NCBI RefSeq assembly: GCF_958450345.1
Contig: NC_088781.1
Span: 74,317,140 to 74,381,139 of the forward strand
DNA: 64,000 bases
Direction of reading: 5' to 3'
Origin: Calliphora vicina
Taxonomy: Eukaryota; Arthropoda; Insecta; Diptera; Calliphoridae
Numbering within the stretch: the first letter of the stretch is position 1; every line of letters begins with the position of its first letter. Positions 43,331 through 54,389 of the stretch are shown here, piece by piece. The translations under genes were made by a program, and so were the position numbers. Under the pieces are notes generated by a model, which did no database searches, was not told where the DNA came from, and saw only the letters and a list, made by a program, of their open reading frames with translations.

Positions 43331-44442
43331 CATCTGAAGTTTCGAAATGAACGGGACTGACCCCCTCAATCATAAAAGGTTAATCATACTTGATGCTCCA
43401 AATATAATTATATTGCCAGAGATCGTATGAAATGATGATCATATACCTCGCTACTTAGTTGCACCATCACTTCTAATTTCTGATTCCATAGAAACAAAAC
43501 CTCTATCATCGTATAATGTATTGCAAATAGAGAAATGCCTCAATTTCATTTATCGGGAATATGTAGATTAAAGAGATGCGTAGTAGTGATTTAATGATAA
43601 AAGCGTCGATTATTAAATCAATCCAGAAATTATGGCTAAGTATATTGACACTGTTCCAGTAAAAATTTAAATACAGTGAACTCTCGGTAATGTGAACTAA
43701 TTAATGTTGAAGTAGTTCATATTTTCGAATTTGTTCACATTTTCGAATGTATATCTAAGTTATTCTGTCAAAAAACAATTTATACAAGGAATGAAAACGC
43801 AAAGCATTTGTAAAACAACATTTAGTAATTTATTTGGAACATAAAAAGTTTTTAAAAATCCACTTTCATAAAGAGTAGAGTAAGTTCGGGTAATGTGGTA
43901 TACCTATTATATATTTGACTATAATTTTTAGAATCTTAATTCGATTGAAACAGTTCTCAGCTGGTGTTCTACTACAAGTGTTAAGTATACATCCATGAAT
44001 GTAAGAAAGTTTTTAAAGTTCAAGTTTCAGAGAAAGTTGGGAAAAAGCGAAAAAACCAATAAACAAGCCATTGAAAAAATGGCGGGTAATGTTCCCACCA
44101 TGTTCTGTTAATATTGTAATGTTCCCACCATGTTCTGTTAATATTGTTTTTAATTTGTAAATGAGTTGCGTTTTATTTAAATCATCTTCAGTTGGCGGCT
44201 GTCTAAGCTTACCAGAAGCTCCTCAATACATTCTTTGCTTCGTAGGAGACATTGAATGACTGATGCGAAATATTATTTGGCATATTATTTGTTTGAAATT
44301 CTTTAGCTATACCACATGTCAGTTTAATCGATCGTTTGAAATTCAGCTTCAATAATACAGTAGCTGTCATAGTTGATAGACGTGTTTTAAATCGCTCTCA
44401 GGTGGAAATAACATTGTGAATAGAAATACAAATAAATATATA
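43331..44442. other. No gene established
   Basis: AT-rich. A weakly protein-like plus-strand reading with one stop runs at 43340-43565 (LNHKRLIILDAPN, then PRYLVAPSLLISDSIE) without identifiable family. A 26-base phrase (taatgttcccaccatgttct) is duplicated at 44088 and 44119. Confidence 0.4.
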
Positions 44443-45300
44443 TGGGGCATTTCACGTCAAGTGAACCAACTTTTGAAATCGATGTCTTCCGATCGCGATG
44501 AAATTTGCACCAATGTTAGTTCTATTGGATAGTAATTCGGACACCATTTTTCAACAAGATCGGTCAAGAACTCTCTGAGTTATAGGAGGTCAAAATTTGA
44601 CATTTTGGCCAAACAGGTGTTTTTTTTATCCATATAACTTATTACCTATTGTTCTTAGCAAAATGTGTCCCAAATAGTTTAGATAGCTATTTATGCAATC
44701 TTTCGAAAAAAAAAATTAAAAAAAGTTAATAAAATATTTTTGAAATTTTTTTTAAATCAAAAATATTTTTGACTTTTTTTTTTTTTTTCAAAATGGGCCC
44801 TTTTTATTTTTTTTAAGAAAGCTTAGGTCTTTTCCTAAGCGACCTATATGGTCGCTTAGTGGGATATCTATCAAATAAAATATTTTGTAACTCAAGATTT
44901 AAAATTTTTGAATTTTTTTGCAAAATCAAAAACTTTGTTGACTTTTTTTAAAAAAATGGACCCATTTTTTAATTTTTTTTTTTTGCTCAGAAGAAAGCTT
45001 ATGTGTTTTCCTTTAACACCCTTTTTGTCGCTTAGTGGGATGCGAGTGGGATATCTATAAAAAAAATGTTTTGTTTTTTTTTGAAAAATCAAAAACCTTT
45101 TTGACTTTTTTTTTCCAAAATGGACTCTTTTTTTATTAATTTTTTTTCTCAAAAGAAAGCTTAGGTCTTTTCCTTTAAAACCTTTTTGGTCGCTTAGTGG
45201 GATGCGAGTGGGATATCTATCAAAATAAATGTTTTGTAACTCAAGACAAAGGTTTTTAAATTTGCACTATTTTAATTTTTTTCATATTTGTGTGTAAACC
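44443..45300 (+). repeat. Left long inverted repeat arm
   Basis: Pairs with 48933-49794. Outer 260 bp are unique (gatgtcttccgat, ggacaccatttttcaacaag, aaacaggtg); inner part has three sub-repeats at about 44815, 44990 and 45150 whose core is a short hairpin cttttcctaagcgacc...gtcgcttagtggg. Confidence 0.9.
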
Positions 45301-45641
45301 TTAAAAATTAAACTTACGCAGAGAAACTAGACACATTAGCCTTTCCGATGGTATGTAACATACCCAAATAAAATTTCATAGCCTCGATACTGTAATACCC
45401 ATAATATGTTAACCTCAGGAATAAAAATCACTATGGAAATGTTGAATAATTTAATTTTGTTATTTATTTGTAATAATAATTAATTTAATATATAATAATA
45501 AAAAGATGAATAATTAGTAAAATTTAATCTTAATCACAATAGATCAATTTATATAATAACTATTTTTACACTTAATTTATGAAGTTTTTAAATTTTCAAA
45601 TATCCATACTTTTATCCTCCTTATTTGTCACCTTTATTAGC

Positions 45642-46408
45642 TGTTTATACCCTACACCACCATAGTGGGGAGGGTATTATGCGTTTGTGCAGATGTTTGT
45701 AACGCCCAAAAATATTAGTCTAACACCCACCTTAAAGTATACCGATCGACATAGAATCACTTTCTGAGTCGATTAAGCGATGTCCGTCCGTCCGTCCGTC
45801 CGTCTGGTTGGCTGGCTGGCTGTCCATGTAAACCTTGTGCGCAGAGTACAGGTCGCAATTTTGAAGATATTATGATCAAATTTGGTACATATTATTTTTT
45901 CGGCTCAAGGACCAAGCCTATTAAAACTGGCTGAAATCGGTCTACTATTTCACCTAGCCCCCATACGAATGTCCTCCCGAAATTGGACTTTATCGGTCAT
46001 AAATGTTTACTTTATATATGTATCTCCACAAATTCCGCTCCAAATAAGTTTTATATACACAAAATTCATGTCACCAAATTTTGTTATGATCGGTCCATAA
46101 TTAGTCATAGCTCCCATATAGACCCGCTTCCGAAAATCACTTTAACGTGCATAAATCGCTTAAAAATGTTGGTAAACAAACAAAATTCAACATAGTTAAC
46201 TTTAATATAGACATAAATCACATGACCTAATTTCATGGTGATCGGTCCATAATTGGTCATAGCTCCCATATAACCCCACTTCCGAAAATCACTCCAAAAT
46301 ATAAATTATTGAAATTTTAAAAGAAAAATTTTTTTTGCTCTTTTACTTAGTGTAGGGTATTATATGGTCGGGCTTGACCGACCATACTTTCTTACTTGTT
46401 TTTTTTTG
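45642..46408 (+). repeat. DINE-like repeat family 2, copy C
   Basis: tataccctacaccaccatag to ttgaccgaccatactttctt and a T-tract, with (GTCC)n at 45784-45804 followed by (GGCT)n. Inserted at the 3' side of the transposase gene; the last codons of that frame come from this repeat. Confidence 0.88.
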
Positions 46409-48385
46409 TCAATCCTTTCTTGGCGTTATTAGATTCAGCTACTGATTTCGCTGCTGGCTTCTTTTTTGGCTTTGGAAAGAAATCGCATTGAGTAGATGCA
46501 GAAAACTTTTTTAATTTGAGTCTTCCATCGACAAGCGGTATGAAAGCATGGTATTGAGCAGTGCCATCGATTGTTACCGCAGCATCGAATCTGCTCTTTA
46601 GTGTTTTCAATGTTTCCTCATGATCCTCTTTGCTACTAAAAACTATTTTAGTTTCTTTACAATAATTCTTTGCCCAATGGAATAAAGCAGTCGCATCTAA
46701 GATGCGATCTTGATGAGAGCACTGGAGGCTATACTTCGCTGCATTTCTTTTGAGGTTTGCTCCAATACCATCACATGCTCCTTTACCATGAGCAGTAGGA
46801 TGAAAATGCCACTCAGCTGGCATTCCAAAATCTTTTTCATGAGCTGTAAGATTTGCGAAGCTACTTTTGTTTTTAAAATGTTGACGAGCTCCGTCCGAGA
46901 CGTAATATACCTTTTCTACTGTAAATTTTGATTTTAGATAATTTAGTATTATCTTCTGGTACTCATAAACTGCAACGATGTCATGTTTTAAATCGTCGGA
47001 TATGATTGCCATACTTTTGTGTTCCAGGTTTTCTTCTTTCATGTAGTAAATAACTACTGTGAATATAGTTGCTTGGTCGTTATTGAAGTGGAATGCTTGT
47101 ATGGAATCCTGAAGAACATATTTATAGTTCTCTGCGAAATCAAATGAAATAATGAATTCACCAGACTTCAAATGTGTTTTCAAGTCCTTGAAGAATGACC
47201 ACTGCTCTTTGACTAAAAAGTCATGGGTTCTCAAATTTAGCAATCCTCTACACAGTTCTTCCACAAAATCATCCACATTTAAAATTATGGTTTTCAGTGT
47301 GCATCTTTCAGTCTGAAGCCAAGATTCAAATTTTAACTCCTCAATACATTCTCGATCAAATGAGTTGATTAAATTTTCTTTAATGGATGTGGTTTCCGGG
47401 CAATTCGAACATTCACCTAAGTGGCAAGAAGTTGTAGCATTAGGGCACATAGTCAATTTAAGGCAATCGCGGTAATGGTGTAAATCTTCTGATGAATCAT
47501 CTTTTAAGTAATTTAAGTTGATTTCCTTCAACATCAATTTAACATTTTCATGGTAAATACAAACACATACTGTGTGAGTTCCGCTGCTTCCTGCCAAAAC
47601 GCAATGTTTTGGCCTCTGTGCAAATTTTGTGAATCCAATTTTGACATCCTCGTATTCAGATTGAAATGTTGTGAATAATTCATTCAGGTTACAGAGAACC
47701 ATTCTCTTCTGCATTTGAACTTTCTTACCATCGATTCGTACAGACATCCAGTCTTTCATCCCTGGCATCAGGCGACTCATACCATCTCGCTGATAAAACT
47801 GAGTTATTAGTATCGCACTCCAAAGTTTTTCCCTTCTTTTTGTTTGGGAGTGTGAGAATCCCATGCTCAGCAACCAATTGTTTAGCAATTCTTGCTTTTC
47901 GTTGAGACGTTCCAAACTCAGTCATTGTTTTTGCAGAACTCCATGTTCCACGCAAGCGTGAGAAGTAGAATTCTTTCAGCTTCACTCTGTGACGTTTTGT
48001 ATTTCTCTTTTATTTGTTCAAGAACTTCTACTGCATCCTTATGGTATTGGTTTCGACACTCATTCGTTGAATTTGAAAAGTTAGAATAACCATCATCATC
48101 AACAGTTCTGTCTTCATTCTCGGAATTACTTTTGTCTTCATCTGGAATAACTTCAACGCAAGGCTCATTACTATTCAAATTCGGTAATTCGTTCAACTTT
48201 CCAAGTTCTTTCTTGCATGATCCACAAATTTTCAATCGTTTTGACAGCGTAGGGAATTTTTTTAATAAGCCGTCGGAAATATTTCGCATATCTGATGATC
48301 TGTGCTTCATTTTGTTAAAGGGATTAAAACAAAAAGACGAATAAATTTCATTTTCAACCTTAGCCTTTTTAGAAGTCGTAGACAT
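46392..48385 (-). pseudogene. Transposase-like protein of the 5.35-kb transposon, two frameshifts
   Basis: Reads in three frames: 47918-48385 (N-terminus, CFNPF..H, ICGSCKKEL, acidic linker, then HKDAVEVLEQIKEKYKTSQS), 47725-47985 (TMTEFGTSQRKARIAKQL), and 46392-47915 (507 codons). In the long piece: WMSVRIDGKKVQMQKRMVL, AGSSGTHTVCVCIYHENVKL at 109-128, a Cys cluster at 157-172, SFDFAENYKYV (Asp259), YYVSDGARQHFKN (Asp341), and AEWHFHPTAHGKGACDGIG (Glu368/Asp382). Asp259, Asp341 and Glu368 or Asp382 look like a DDE/D triad. I recall relatives in many invertebrates (aphids, Hydra), but not their superfamily name. The extreme C-terminus is cut by a DINE-like insertion. Confidence 0.7.
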
Positions 48386-48932
48386 TTTGAATTTTGTAAG
48401 TATTTATGTAAATAACACACGTCTTAACTTTAACGCTGTTTCTAAAAAACTGATTTCCGTATGTCTTCAGAATGACAATAAATAGTTTTTTAAGATCATA
48501 TAGGTAGTACGTTTTAATGTATGAGTCTAAAATCTTTTATTAGGGTCAAGAAGGGCTTACATACTAAAGTACCTAGTTTAACCAAATGTTACAAATAATA
48601 ATAAAAATAAACCACCATATAAATAACCTACCTGTCAACTTCTACCTCTCCACCCACTTCTTAAAGTCAAATGTCATAAAATAATAAATAAACTGGTACT
48701 TCGGAGAAGGGCCATAAAATATTTCCACTTGATTCCAAAAATTTGTTTCTGGGGCACCTAATATTTTAACAATGAAAATCACGTGCGCTGAAAACTACCT
48801 CTTGGATTGACTAAAAAAGCCGCAAGATACAAGACAAATTTTGGGGGTGGAAAATTAATAGCGGTCGGCCTCATATTGCACCCCTCCAGTGGCTATTATC
48901 GGTCAGTTGTTGTGGTTTTTATTTTTAAGGTT
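48386..48932. other. Putative promoter side of the 5.35-kb transposon
   Basis: Between transposase start and right arm. No gene. ggtagtacgttttaatgtat and flanks show no clear promoter motif. Confidence 0.35.
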
Positions 48933-49794
48933 TTAGAAACACACACAAATATGAAAAAAATCAATTTAAAAACATTTGTCTTGAGTTACAAAACATTTAT
49001 TTTGATAGATATCCCACTCGCATCCCACTAAGCGACCAAAAAGGTTTTAAAGGAAAACACCTAAGCTTTCTTTTGAGAAAAAAAAAATAATAAAAAAAGA
49101 ATACATTTTGGAAAAAAAAAGTCAAAAAGGTTTTTGATTTTTCAAAAAAAAGTAAAAAATTGTATGTCTTGAGTTACAAAACATTTTTTTATAGATATCC
49201 CACTCGCATCCCACTAAGCGACAAAAAGGGTGTTAAAGGAAAACACATAAGCTTTCTTCTGAGCAAAAAAAAAAAATTAAAAAATGGGTCCATTTTTAAA
49301 AAAAAAGTCAAAGTTTTTGATTTTGCAAAAAAATTCAAAAATTTTAAATCTTGAGTTACAAAATATTTTTTTTGATAGATATCCCACTAAGCGACCATAT
49401 AGGTCGCTTAGGAAAAGACCTAAGCTTTCTTAAAAAAAATAAATAAAAAGGGCCCATTTTGAAAAAAAAGTCAAAAATATTTTTGATTTAAAAAAAAAAT
49501 CAAAAATATTTTATTAAATTTTTTTAATTTTTTTTTTCGAAAGATTGCATAAATAGCTATCTAAACTATTTGGGACACATTTTGCTAAGAACAATAGGTA
49601 ATAAGTTATATGGATAAAAAAAACACCTGTTTGGCCAAAATGTCAAATTTTGACCTCCTATAACTCAGAGAGTTCTTGACCGATCTTGTTGAAAAATGGT
49701 GTCCGAATTACTATCCAATAGAACTAACATTGGTGCAAATTTCATCGGAAGACATCGATTTCAAAAGTTGGTTCACTTGACGTGAAATGCCCCA
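48933..49794 (-). repeat. Right long inverted repeat arm
   Basis: Complement of 44443-45300, three sub-repeats at about 48990, 49185 and 49370. The outermost part has lost a few bases (cgatcgcgat) relative to the left arm. Confidence 0.9.
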
Positions 49795-49844
49795 TATATG
49801 TATGTACAAAGATAAGTAACAGCGAATGTACGCTATCAAATACT

Positions 49845-50060
49845 TAGTAATATATGTATTTAAAATTAGTTTTTACATCCAAAAATAAATTGTCGTTTTG
49901 TTAATGCAAATATTAACAATCACAAAAAAAACCAAAGCAAAAAGTATTACAAAAAGAAACAACATAAATAAAACCCTAAATAAAGAGTGTAGTGTTTGTG
50001 TTATTGTGTATGATGAGTGTTATTGTGTATGATGTGCGTATTGATGAGTAGTTAAGTAGT
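49845..50060 (+). repeat. Jockey-family 5' UTR fragment
   Basis: Matches 4475-4612 in reverse complement: atccaaaaataaattgtcgt, caatcacaaaaaaaaccaaa, aataaagagtgtagtgtttg. A phrase gttattgtgtatgat is repeated. The ORF1 start expected next is not found, and a MITE begins at 50082. Confidence 0.6.
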
Positions 50061-50081
50061 TGTGGTATAAGTGGGTATTGT

Positions 50082-50433
50082 CCCAGCGGGAAAAAATGAA
50101 AGGACTTCAATTTGTAGGCCTTCTAAAAGGCATACTTACACATTCTAAAAGATCCGATACTCATTCCCCCCTGCCTGCTCTTAGAAGGTGTTCAAGAAGC
50201 CCTATAAATCCCCTTCTAATAACAAGTGAGCTTGTTGGCTGCCAACAGCCCATCATAAGTAGGCCTTCTCTCAGCCCTCTAACAGCAGCGAGTATGCAAG
50301 GCCTTGGCTCGCAATGACACGCCGTGTAAAATTGAAATGATTTTGCAATGCGGCAAAATGATTTTGCAAGTCCTTGTGTCTGCAAAATGAGGCATTTAGG
50401 AAGGCCTCTTTACTGCATCTTTTTCCCGCTGGG
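50082..50433. mobile_element. 352-bp MITE, unusually GC-rich
   Basis: Ends CCCAGCGGGAAAAA and TTTTTCCCGCTGGG are inverted repeats. Flanks ggtattgt and gttatttt share six of eight bases, a possible mutated 8-bp hAT duplication. Contains ggccttc repeats (aggccttctaaaaggc, gtaggccttctctc). Base composition is far from the AT-rich surroundings. Confidence 0.7.
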
Positions 50434-50940
50434 GTTATTTTCTCAAACATAGTTGGTGTGAGTGAGTATGAAGAGAATAAGAGTATCATATTTGTTTTTC
50501 TATAATTTAGCCAAACAGATAAAACAAGTGTTTGAGGTTGTACTACAAATAACTTATTGTATGCTGTATGTGCATGAACATTAAGTAACAAACAGAATAC
50601 GAAAACGAATGCAATAAATATAAATAATTTTAAAACGATACGTTTTATTATTTTATTTTTTATACAAAAATACAAAAAATTAATATAATTCAGTTTTTAA
50701 AAATGTTTTTAAAACAAAACTAAAAATAACGAACAGGAACAAGAATTCATTTAATAATTTATAAAAAATAATATAATTTAATACTTAAATACGTTATTGG
50801 AACAAAACTAAAAATCAACTTAACAAGAATGCAGTTCTCTAAAAAAAATATATATAAATACCTTTAAAAAATTAAATTCAATGTGTTCGATTTTTTTGAA
50901 AAAAAATAAAATCGAAATAATGATTCAAAAGTATGTACAT
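50434..50940. other. No gene recognised
   Basis: AT-rich. A phrase, aacaaaactaaaaat, recurs at 50715 and 50801 with similar neighbours, so an imperfect duplication of about 85 bases. Confidence 0.45.
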
Positions 50941-51203
50941 TAGGGTGGGTCAATTTTTTTCACAAAGAATCGTATAGCAGAAACGCATTCTACGGAAAGT
51001 TCTAAGAAATTTTCCACAAGAAACCACAGGTCTAAAATCAAATCTTATCTTACGCATTTATTTCAGTATTTATTTTTTTATTGGATAAAAGACGAAATGC
51101 GCAAGATAGGAGTTGATTTTGATAGGAGTTGAGAATTTTCCGTAGATTGCGTTTCTGCTATACATTTTTTTACTTTTATATCGTCCATACAAATAGACCC
51201 AGC
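50941..51203. mobile_element. Palindromic MITE (GGGTGGGTCGATTTTT type), copy 3
   Basis: Left end attagggtgggtcaattttt, right end atcgtccatacaaatagacc; inner halves tatagcagaaacgcattcta and tagattgcgtttctgctata pair. It lies directly on the 3' end of the hAT transposase frame and supplies its last codons. Confidence 0.8.
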
Positions 51204-53470
51204 CGTATGTACATGTTTATAAATAAAAAAATAATCTTCAGAATTTATGTTTACAAATAATATTTCGTTAAATGATTTTCCATTAACGCCGATTTTAGAT
51301 CTTTTATCTGTAATCAAAGCACGAGCAATAGAAAAAACTCGTTCTGATGGTGCGCTTGATGCTGGAATAGCGAATATTCTGCAGCTTAGCTTATATAGCA
51401 ATGGAAATTCATTTTTCCTATCTTCCCACCATTTTAAAATATTAAAATCATTTTGTAAAATCACATTAATATTTTTATATCTATTTAATTCATTTTCAAT
51501 TTTAGATTCAAAAGAATTAGCTTCCTTTATTGGTTGTACATATTTTTCAAACAATGAGTATATTTTACATGTATTAATTTCAATTGAATGGTTTGGTGTA
51601 TTAATGTCATTTGAAAAAAAATGTAACAAAGATTTGCATTTGCTTAACACTTCTGTTTTCTCTTCTAAACTAAATTGAATTAATTGATTGGTTGGTGGAA
51701 ATAAAAATATGGCTAATTTATGGAAAATTGTAATTTTACTCTCTACTAAAGTTATTAAGGTATCATACAAACTTTTTTTAAAATCTGATATAAAAGTTGG
51801 TTCATCATTACTAGCGGTGGAACATATTGTTTTTAGATTTATAATATGAGGATGAACCAAATGTACTGTAACATAGGAGCTACCTTCAAGCTCTTTTGAT
51901 GCTTCCATGAATGGCTTTAAAATTGTTATTAACTGGTCTAAATGGTATTCCTTTATAATACTATACTTTTCAACTAAATTGTTCTCACTAAGTATTTTTT
52001 GAATGTCATTGAAATTAGATTTTATAGATAACAAATTAAAATAAACAGTATTCCACTTTTTAGTGAGGTGCTTAAGTCACAATTTTTTCCTGATTTCTTA
52101 AAATATTTTACAAGTTTTGACGATACTGTTATGATTTCAAGTATTTGTGATGAAGAATTTATACATTTTTCTATTGTATTATGCAGAAGATGATTTATAC
52201 AATTAATATTTTCATATTCTTTTAAAGCGGCTTTTATATTGGCTCCTCTATCTGTTACCACAACTATGGGATCATTTAATGAACAATTGAAATCACTGAG
52301 CAAATTCTCCAATTTTTGTTTTATATTGGAACCTATTTATGTAATAAAAAATAATTTTTTATCATTCTTAATTTCATTTAAAAATTAACCAGCCACTCCC
52401 TAAAAGTGATGTTTGTAAATATTAAAATATAATTTTTAAAATTCTGTTTCAGGGCCTATTTGCTCCTAATTTTTAAACATAAAATTAGTTCTGTCAAACT
52501 TCATTTTCTGGAGTGACGGAAAATACGACTTTTATATCCACCATTAAAAAGGTTCAGTTTGAAATTCATCGACATATTGGACGTAAACCAATATTCTGGT
52601 GTCCTAATTCGATTTTAAGACGATGTTGTCCACCGTCTGTCGCTTCATATGACAATGAAATACAATAAATTCCGAAAGATTCGATCCATAACAATCTAAT
52701 AATATATAGGAACATGTTCCGAAGTTTACTTTTATTTTGCGACACCACTTTGAGGTGGGTATATAACATTCGGCACAGCCGATTAGTATAAAACAATATT
52801 ATTTTACTGAGAACTTACTTGTATTTGATATTCCTTTCATTGACTTTACACCTAGAAGCTTACTTTTATATACACCATCAATAACAAAATGAGCCGTTAA
52901 TGCAAGATATGATATTTTGGAGAAATTTTCTGTCCACAAGTCACAGGTTAGAGCATAACCTATTTTTCTTATGAATAACAGCTCTTTTTTAAGTTTTTCA
53001 AAATGTATAGAAAAACTATTTTCAACATTTCTGTATATGGTTGATGGATGTGGTATCAATGATTCTACATTTAAATTAGGTCCATATTTATTCCCAAGTG
53101 ACAGCATTAAATTAGAATACGATTTTAATCCATTATCTTTTGCTAATGAATATGGCCGGATATCACCAAGAACCCATTCCTTTAAAACGTTGGTGCAAGC
53201 CTTTTTATCATCTTGACTTGGTTCAATCACAATATATTCAATTTCACTTTTTAATAGAGTACAACACTTATGTTTATTTAAATTTGAAAGTGCATTTTTA
53301 CTGTACTTGTATACATTTTTACAATTTTTGCAAGCAACAAAATTCAGTATTTCAGCATCGTTTTGGTCTTTTATCATGCCAAAACAGTCCCATACCTTGC
53401 TTCTTCCTCTTTTTTCACTAATTTTAAATTCATTTGTCAAAATTTTATCTTTTATTTCTGAATTATTCAT
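51160..53470 (-). pseudogene. hAT transposase, hobo/Hermes-like, interrupted
   Basis: Start ATG at 53470 (MNNSEIKDKILTNEF). N-terminal BED-type zinc finger (SKVWDCFGMI, CKNCKNVYKY, NLNKHKC), then RPYSLAKDNGLKSYSNLMLS, ALTCDLWTENFSKISYLALT (first catalytic Asp). 52325-52798 is an insertion. 52022-52324 has IVVVTDRGANIKAALKEY (second Asp) and CINHLLHNTIEKC. A frameshift near 52040 precedes 51078-52034, which has LTKKWNTVYFN and the dimerisation block ILKWWEDRKNEFPLLYKL, IPASSAPSERVFSIARAL. Order and length fit hobo/Hermes proteins of flies. Inverted termini of the element were not found. Confidence 0.82.
52325..52798. mobile_element. Insertion within the hAT transposase gene
   Basis: About 470 bases without coding relation to either side. 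The right portion has ttcggcacagccgattag, like the hairpin of DINE-like family 1 (attcggctatgccgaat). It could be a small non-autonomous element; an intron is less likely because no matching splice sites were found. Confidence 0.4.
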
Positions 53471-53790
53471 TTTTATGTTAATATAAATAAACTTAATACA
53501 CACTAGTCACGTCTTCATTCGTTTAAGTATTTACTATAAGTAACAACAAATACTCAAAAATATTTGTAGTACAACAGTTATTGGAGAGTAAGAAACAAAT
53601 ACAATTGAGTATTCAACTCAAAACCATAAGCAATTGGTATTGTTTTTTTGGATAGAGTGTATGTGCACAAGCAAAAGCACACAATATCAGTTACACTCTT
53701 TCCCTCATTTATACTTATAGTAACAGGTACCTACCATGGTGTATTTGTTTTACAAATACTATGTGGTGTACTAATGCACGTCTTTAGTCT
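53471..53790. other. hAT 5' flank, no gene recognised
   Basis: Presumed upstream side of the hAT element. caaatactcaaaaatatttg is palindromic at about 53550. No open frame with family motifs. Confidence 0.35.
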
Positions 53791-53794
53791 TTAA

Positions 53795-54110
53795 TGCATA
53801 CATTGTTGTGAGCACTCCACAACAATGTATGTGATCCAAAAGATCACATGAACTATTTAAGTGTAAGAACAACAACAAACGAGAGATCTCCACTCTCTAG
53901 TGCGCCATAACAAAACGATTGTGTAGAAGACAACATAAAAGAAAATATAAAAAACAAACAATAACTCAAACGGTTGATGAAAATAGTAATGCTACTGTGA
54001 TCAATGTCACAAAAAGTAGTATTGATAATATTAACTCTAAGAACCGGCGATGAAAACCAATTAAGTTCAATGCTGAAAAATAGTGGCGCCATACCAAAAA
54101 ATACTGGAAA
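53795..54110 (+). pseudogene. Jockey ORF1 fragment, degenerate
   Basis: gcatacattgttgtgagc at 53797 encodes the AYIVVS of the fragment at 4345-4474. After frame breaks come TVDENSNATVINVTKSSIDN and NSGAIPKNTGK, which parallels LKGAIPKKEIS (copy 1) and LSGAVPKISQ (copy 2). It is the 5' half of another Jockey copy, immediately upstream of copy 2. Confidence 0.55.
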
Positions 54111-54124
54111 AATACCGTTCTAGT

Positions 54125-54158
54125 TCAGTTCGGACGTGTTTATTTTTACTCCGAGTTA
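54125..54158 (+). promoter_or_regulatory. Jockey internal promoter: Inr + DPE
   Basis: TCAGTT at 54125-54130 matches the insect initiator TCAKTY with A at 54127 as +1. AGTTA at 54154-54158 falls exactly at +28 to +32 and matches the DPE consensus RGWYV. GGACGTG lies between. No TATA box at -30. TATA-less downstream promoters are known for Jockey and related LINEs, and let each new copy carry its own promoter. Confidence 0.6.
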
Positions 54159-54389
54159 ACTCGTTATTTTAATGTATCTATTGGAAACTAAACATAAATA
54201 TCACCTGTTTATTATTTACGCGAAAGGACGCTTTTATTTTAATAATATTATTAAATAAAAAAATCAAAACAACAACTAAAAGACAAATAAGTAAAAAAAA
54301 ATTCTTTATATTTTTTTGAACCTTTTTTGTGCATTGACTATTAAATAAAGATCAAGAGTGTTAACGAAAGTAATTACAAATACTCTTAA

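Larger units (their letters stand above)
44443..49794 (-). mobile_element. 5.35-kb DNA transposon with ~860-bp inverted repeats, family unassigned
   Basis: Termini TGGGGCATTTCACGTCAAGT at 44443 and its complement ending at 49794; TATA on both sides (44439-44442, 49795-49798). Arms of about 860 bp (44443-45300 and 48933-49794) are complementary and contain three sub-repeats each with agcttaggtcttttcc and gggatgcgagtgggatatct. One transposase-like gene on the minus strand. A DINE-like repeat has inserted at 45642-46408. The 608-bp relative at 35137 shows that the family spreads. Confidence 0.9.

Noticed and set aside
43340..43565. Plus-strand reading with LNHKRLIILDAPN and PRYLVAPSLLISDSIE
   Set aside because: One stop, no start, no splice signals, no recognised family; noted only as weak coding character.
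44892..45152. Lys/Phe-rich frames in the long arms (also 49160)
   Set aside because: Low-complexity translation of A/T runs in the inverted repeats.
50060..50317. 85-aa and 74-aa frames around 50.2 kb
   Set aside because: Both lie in the GC-rich MITE; higher GC makes chance open frames likely.
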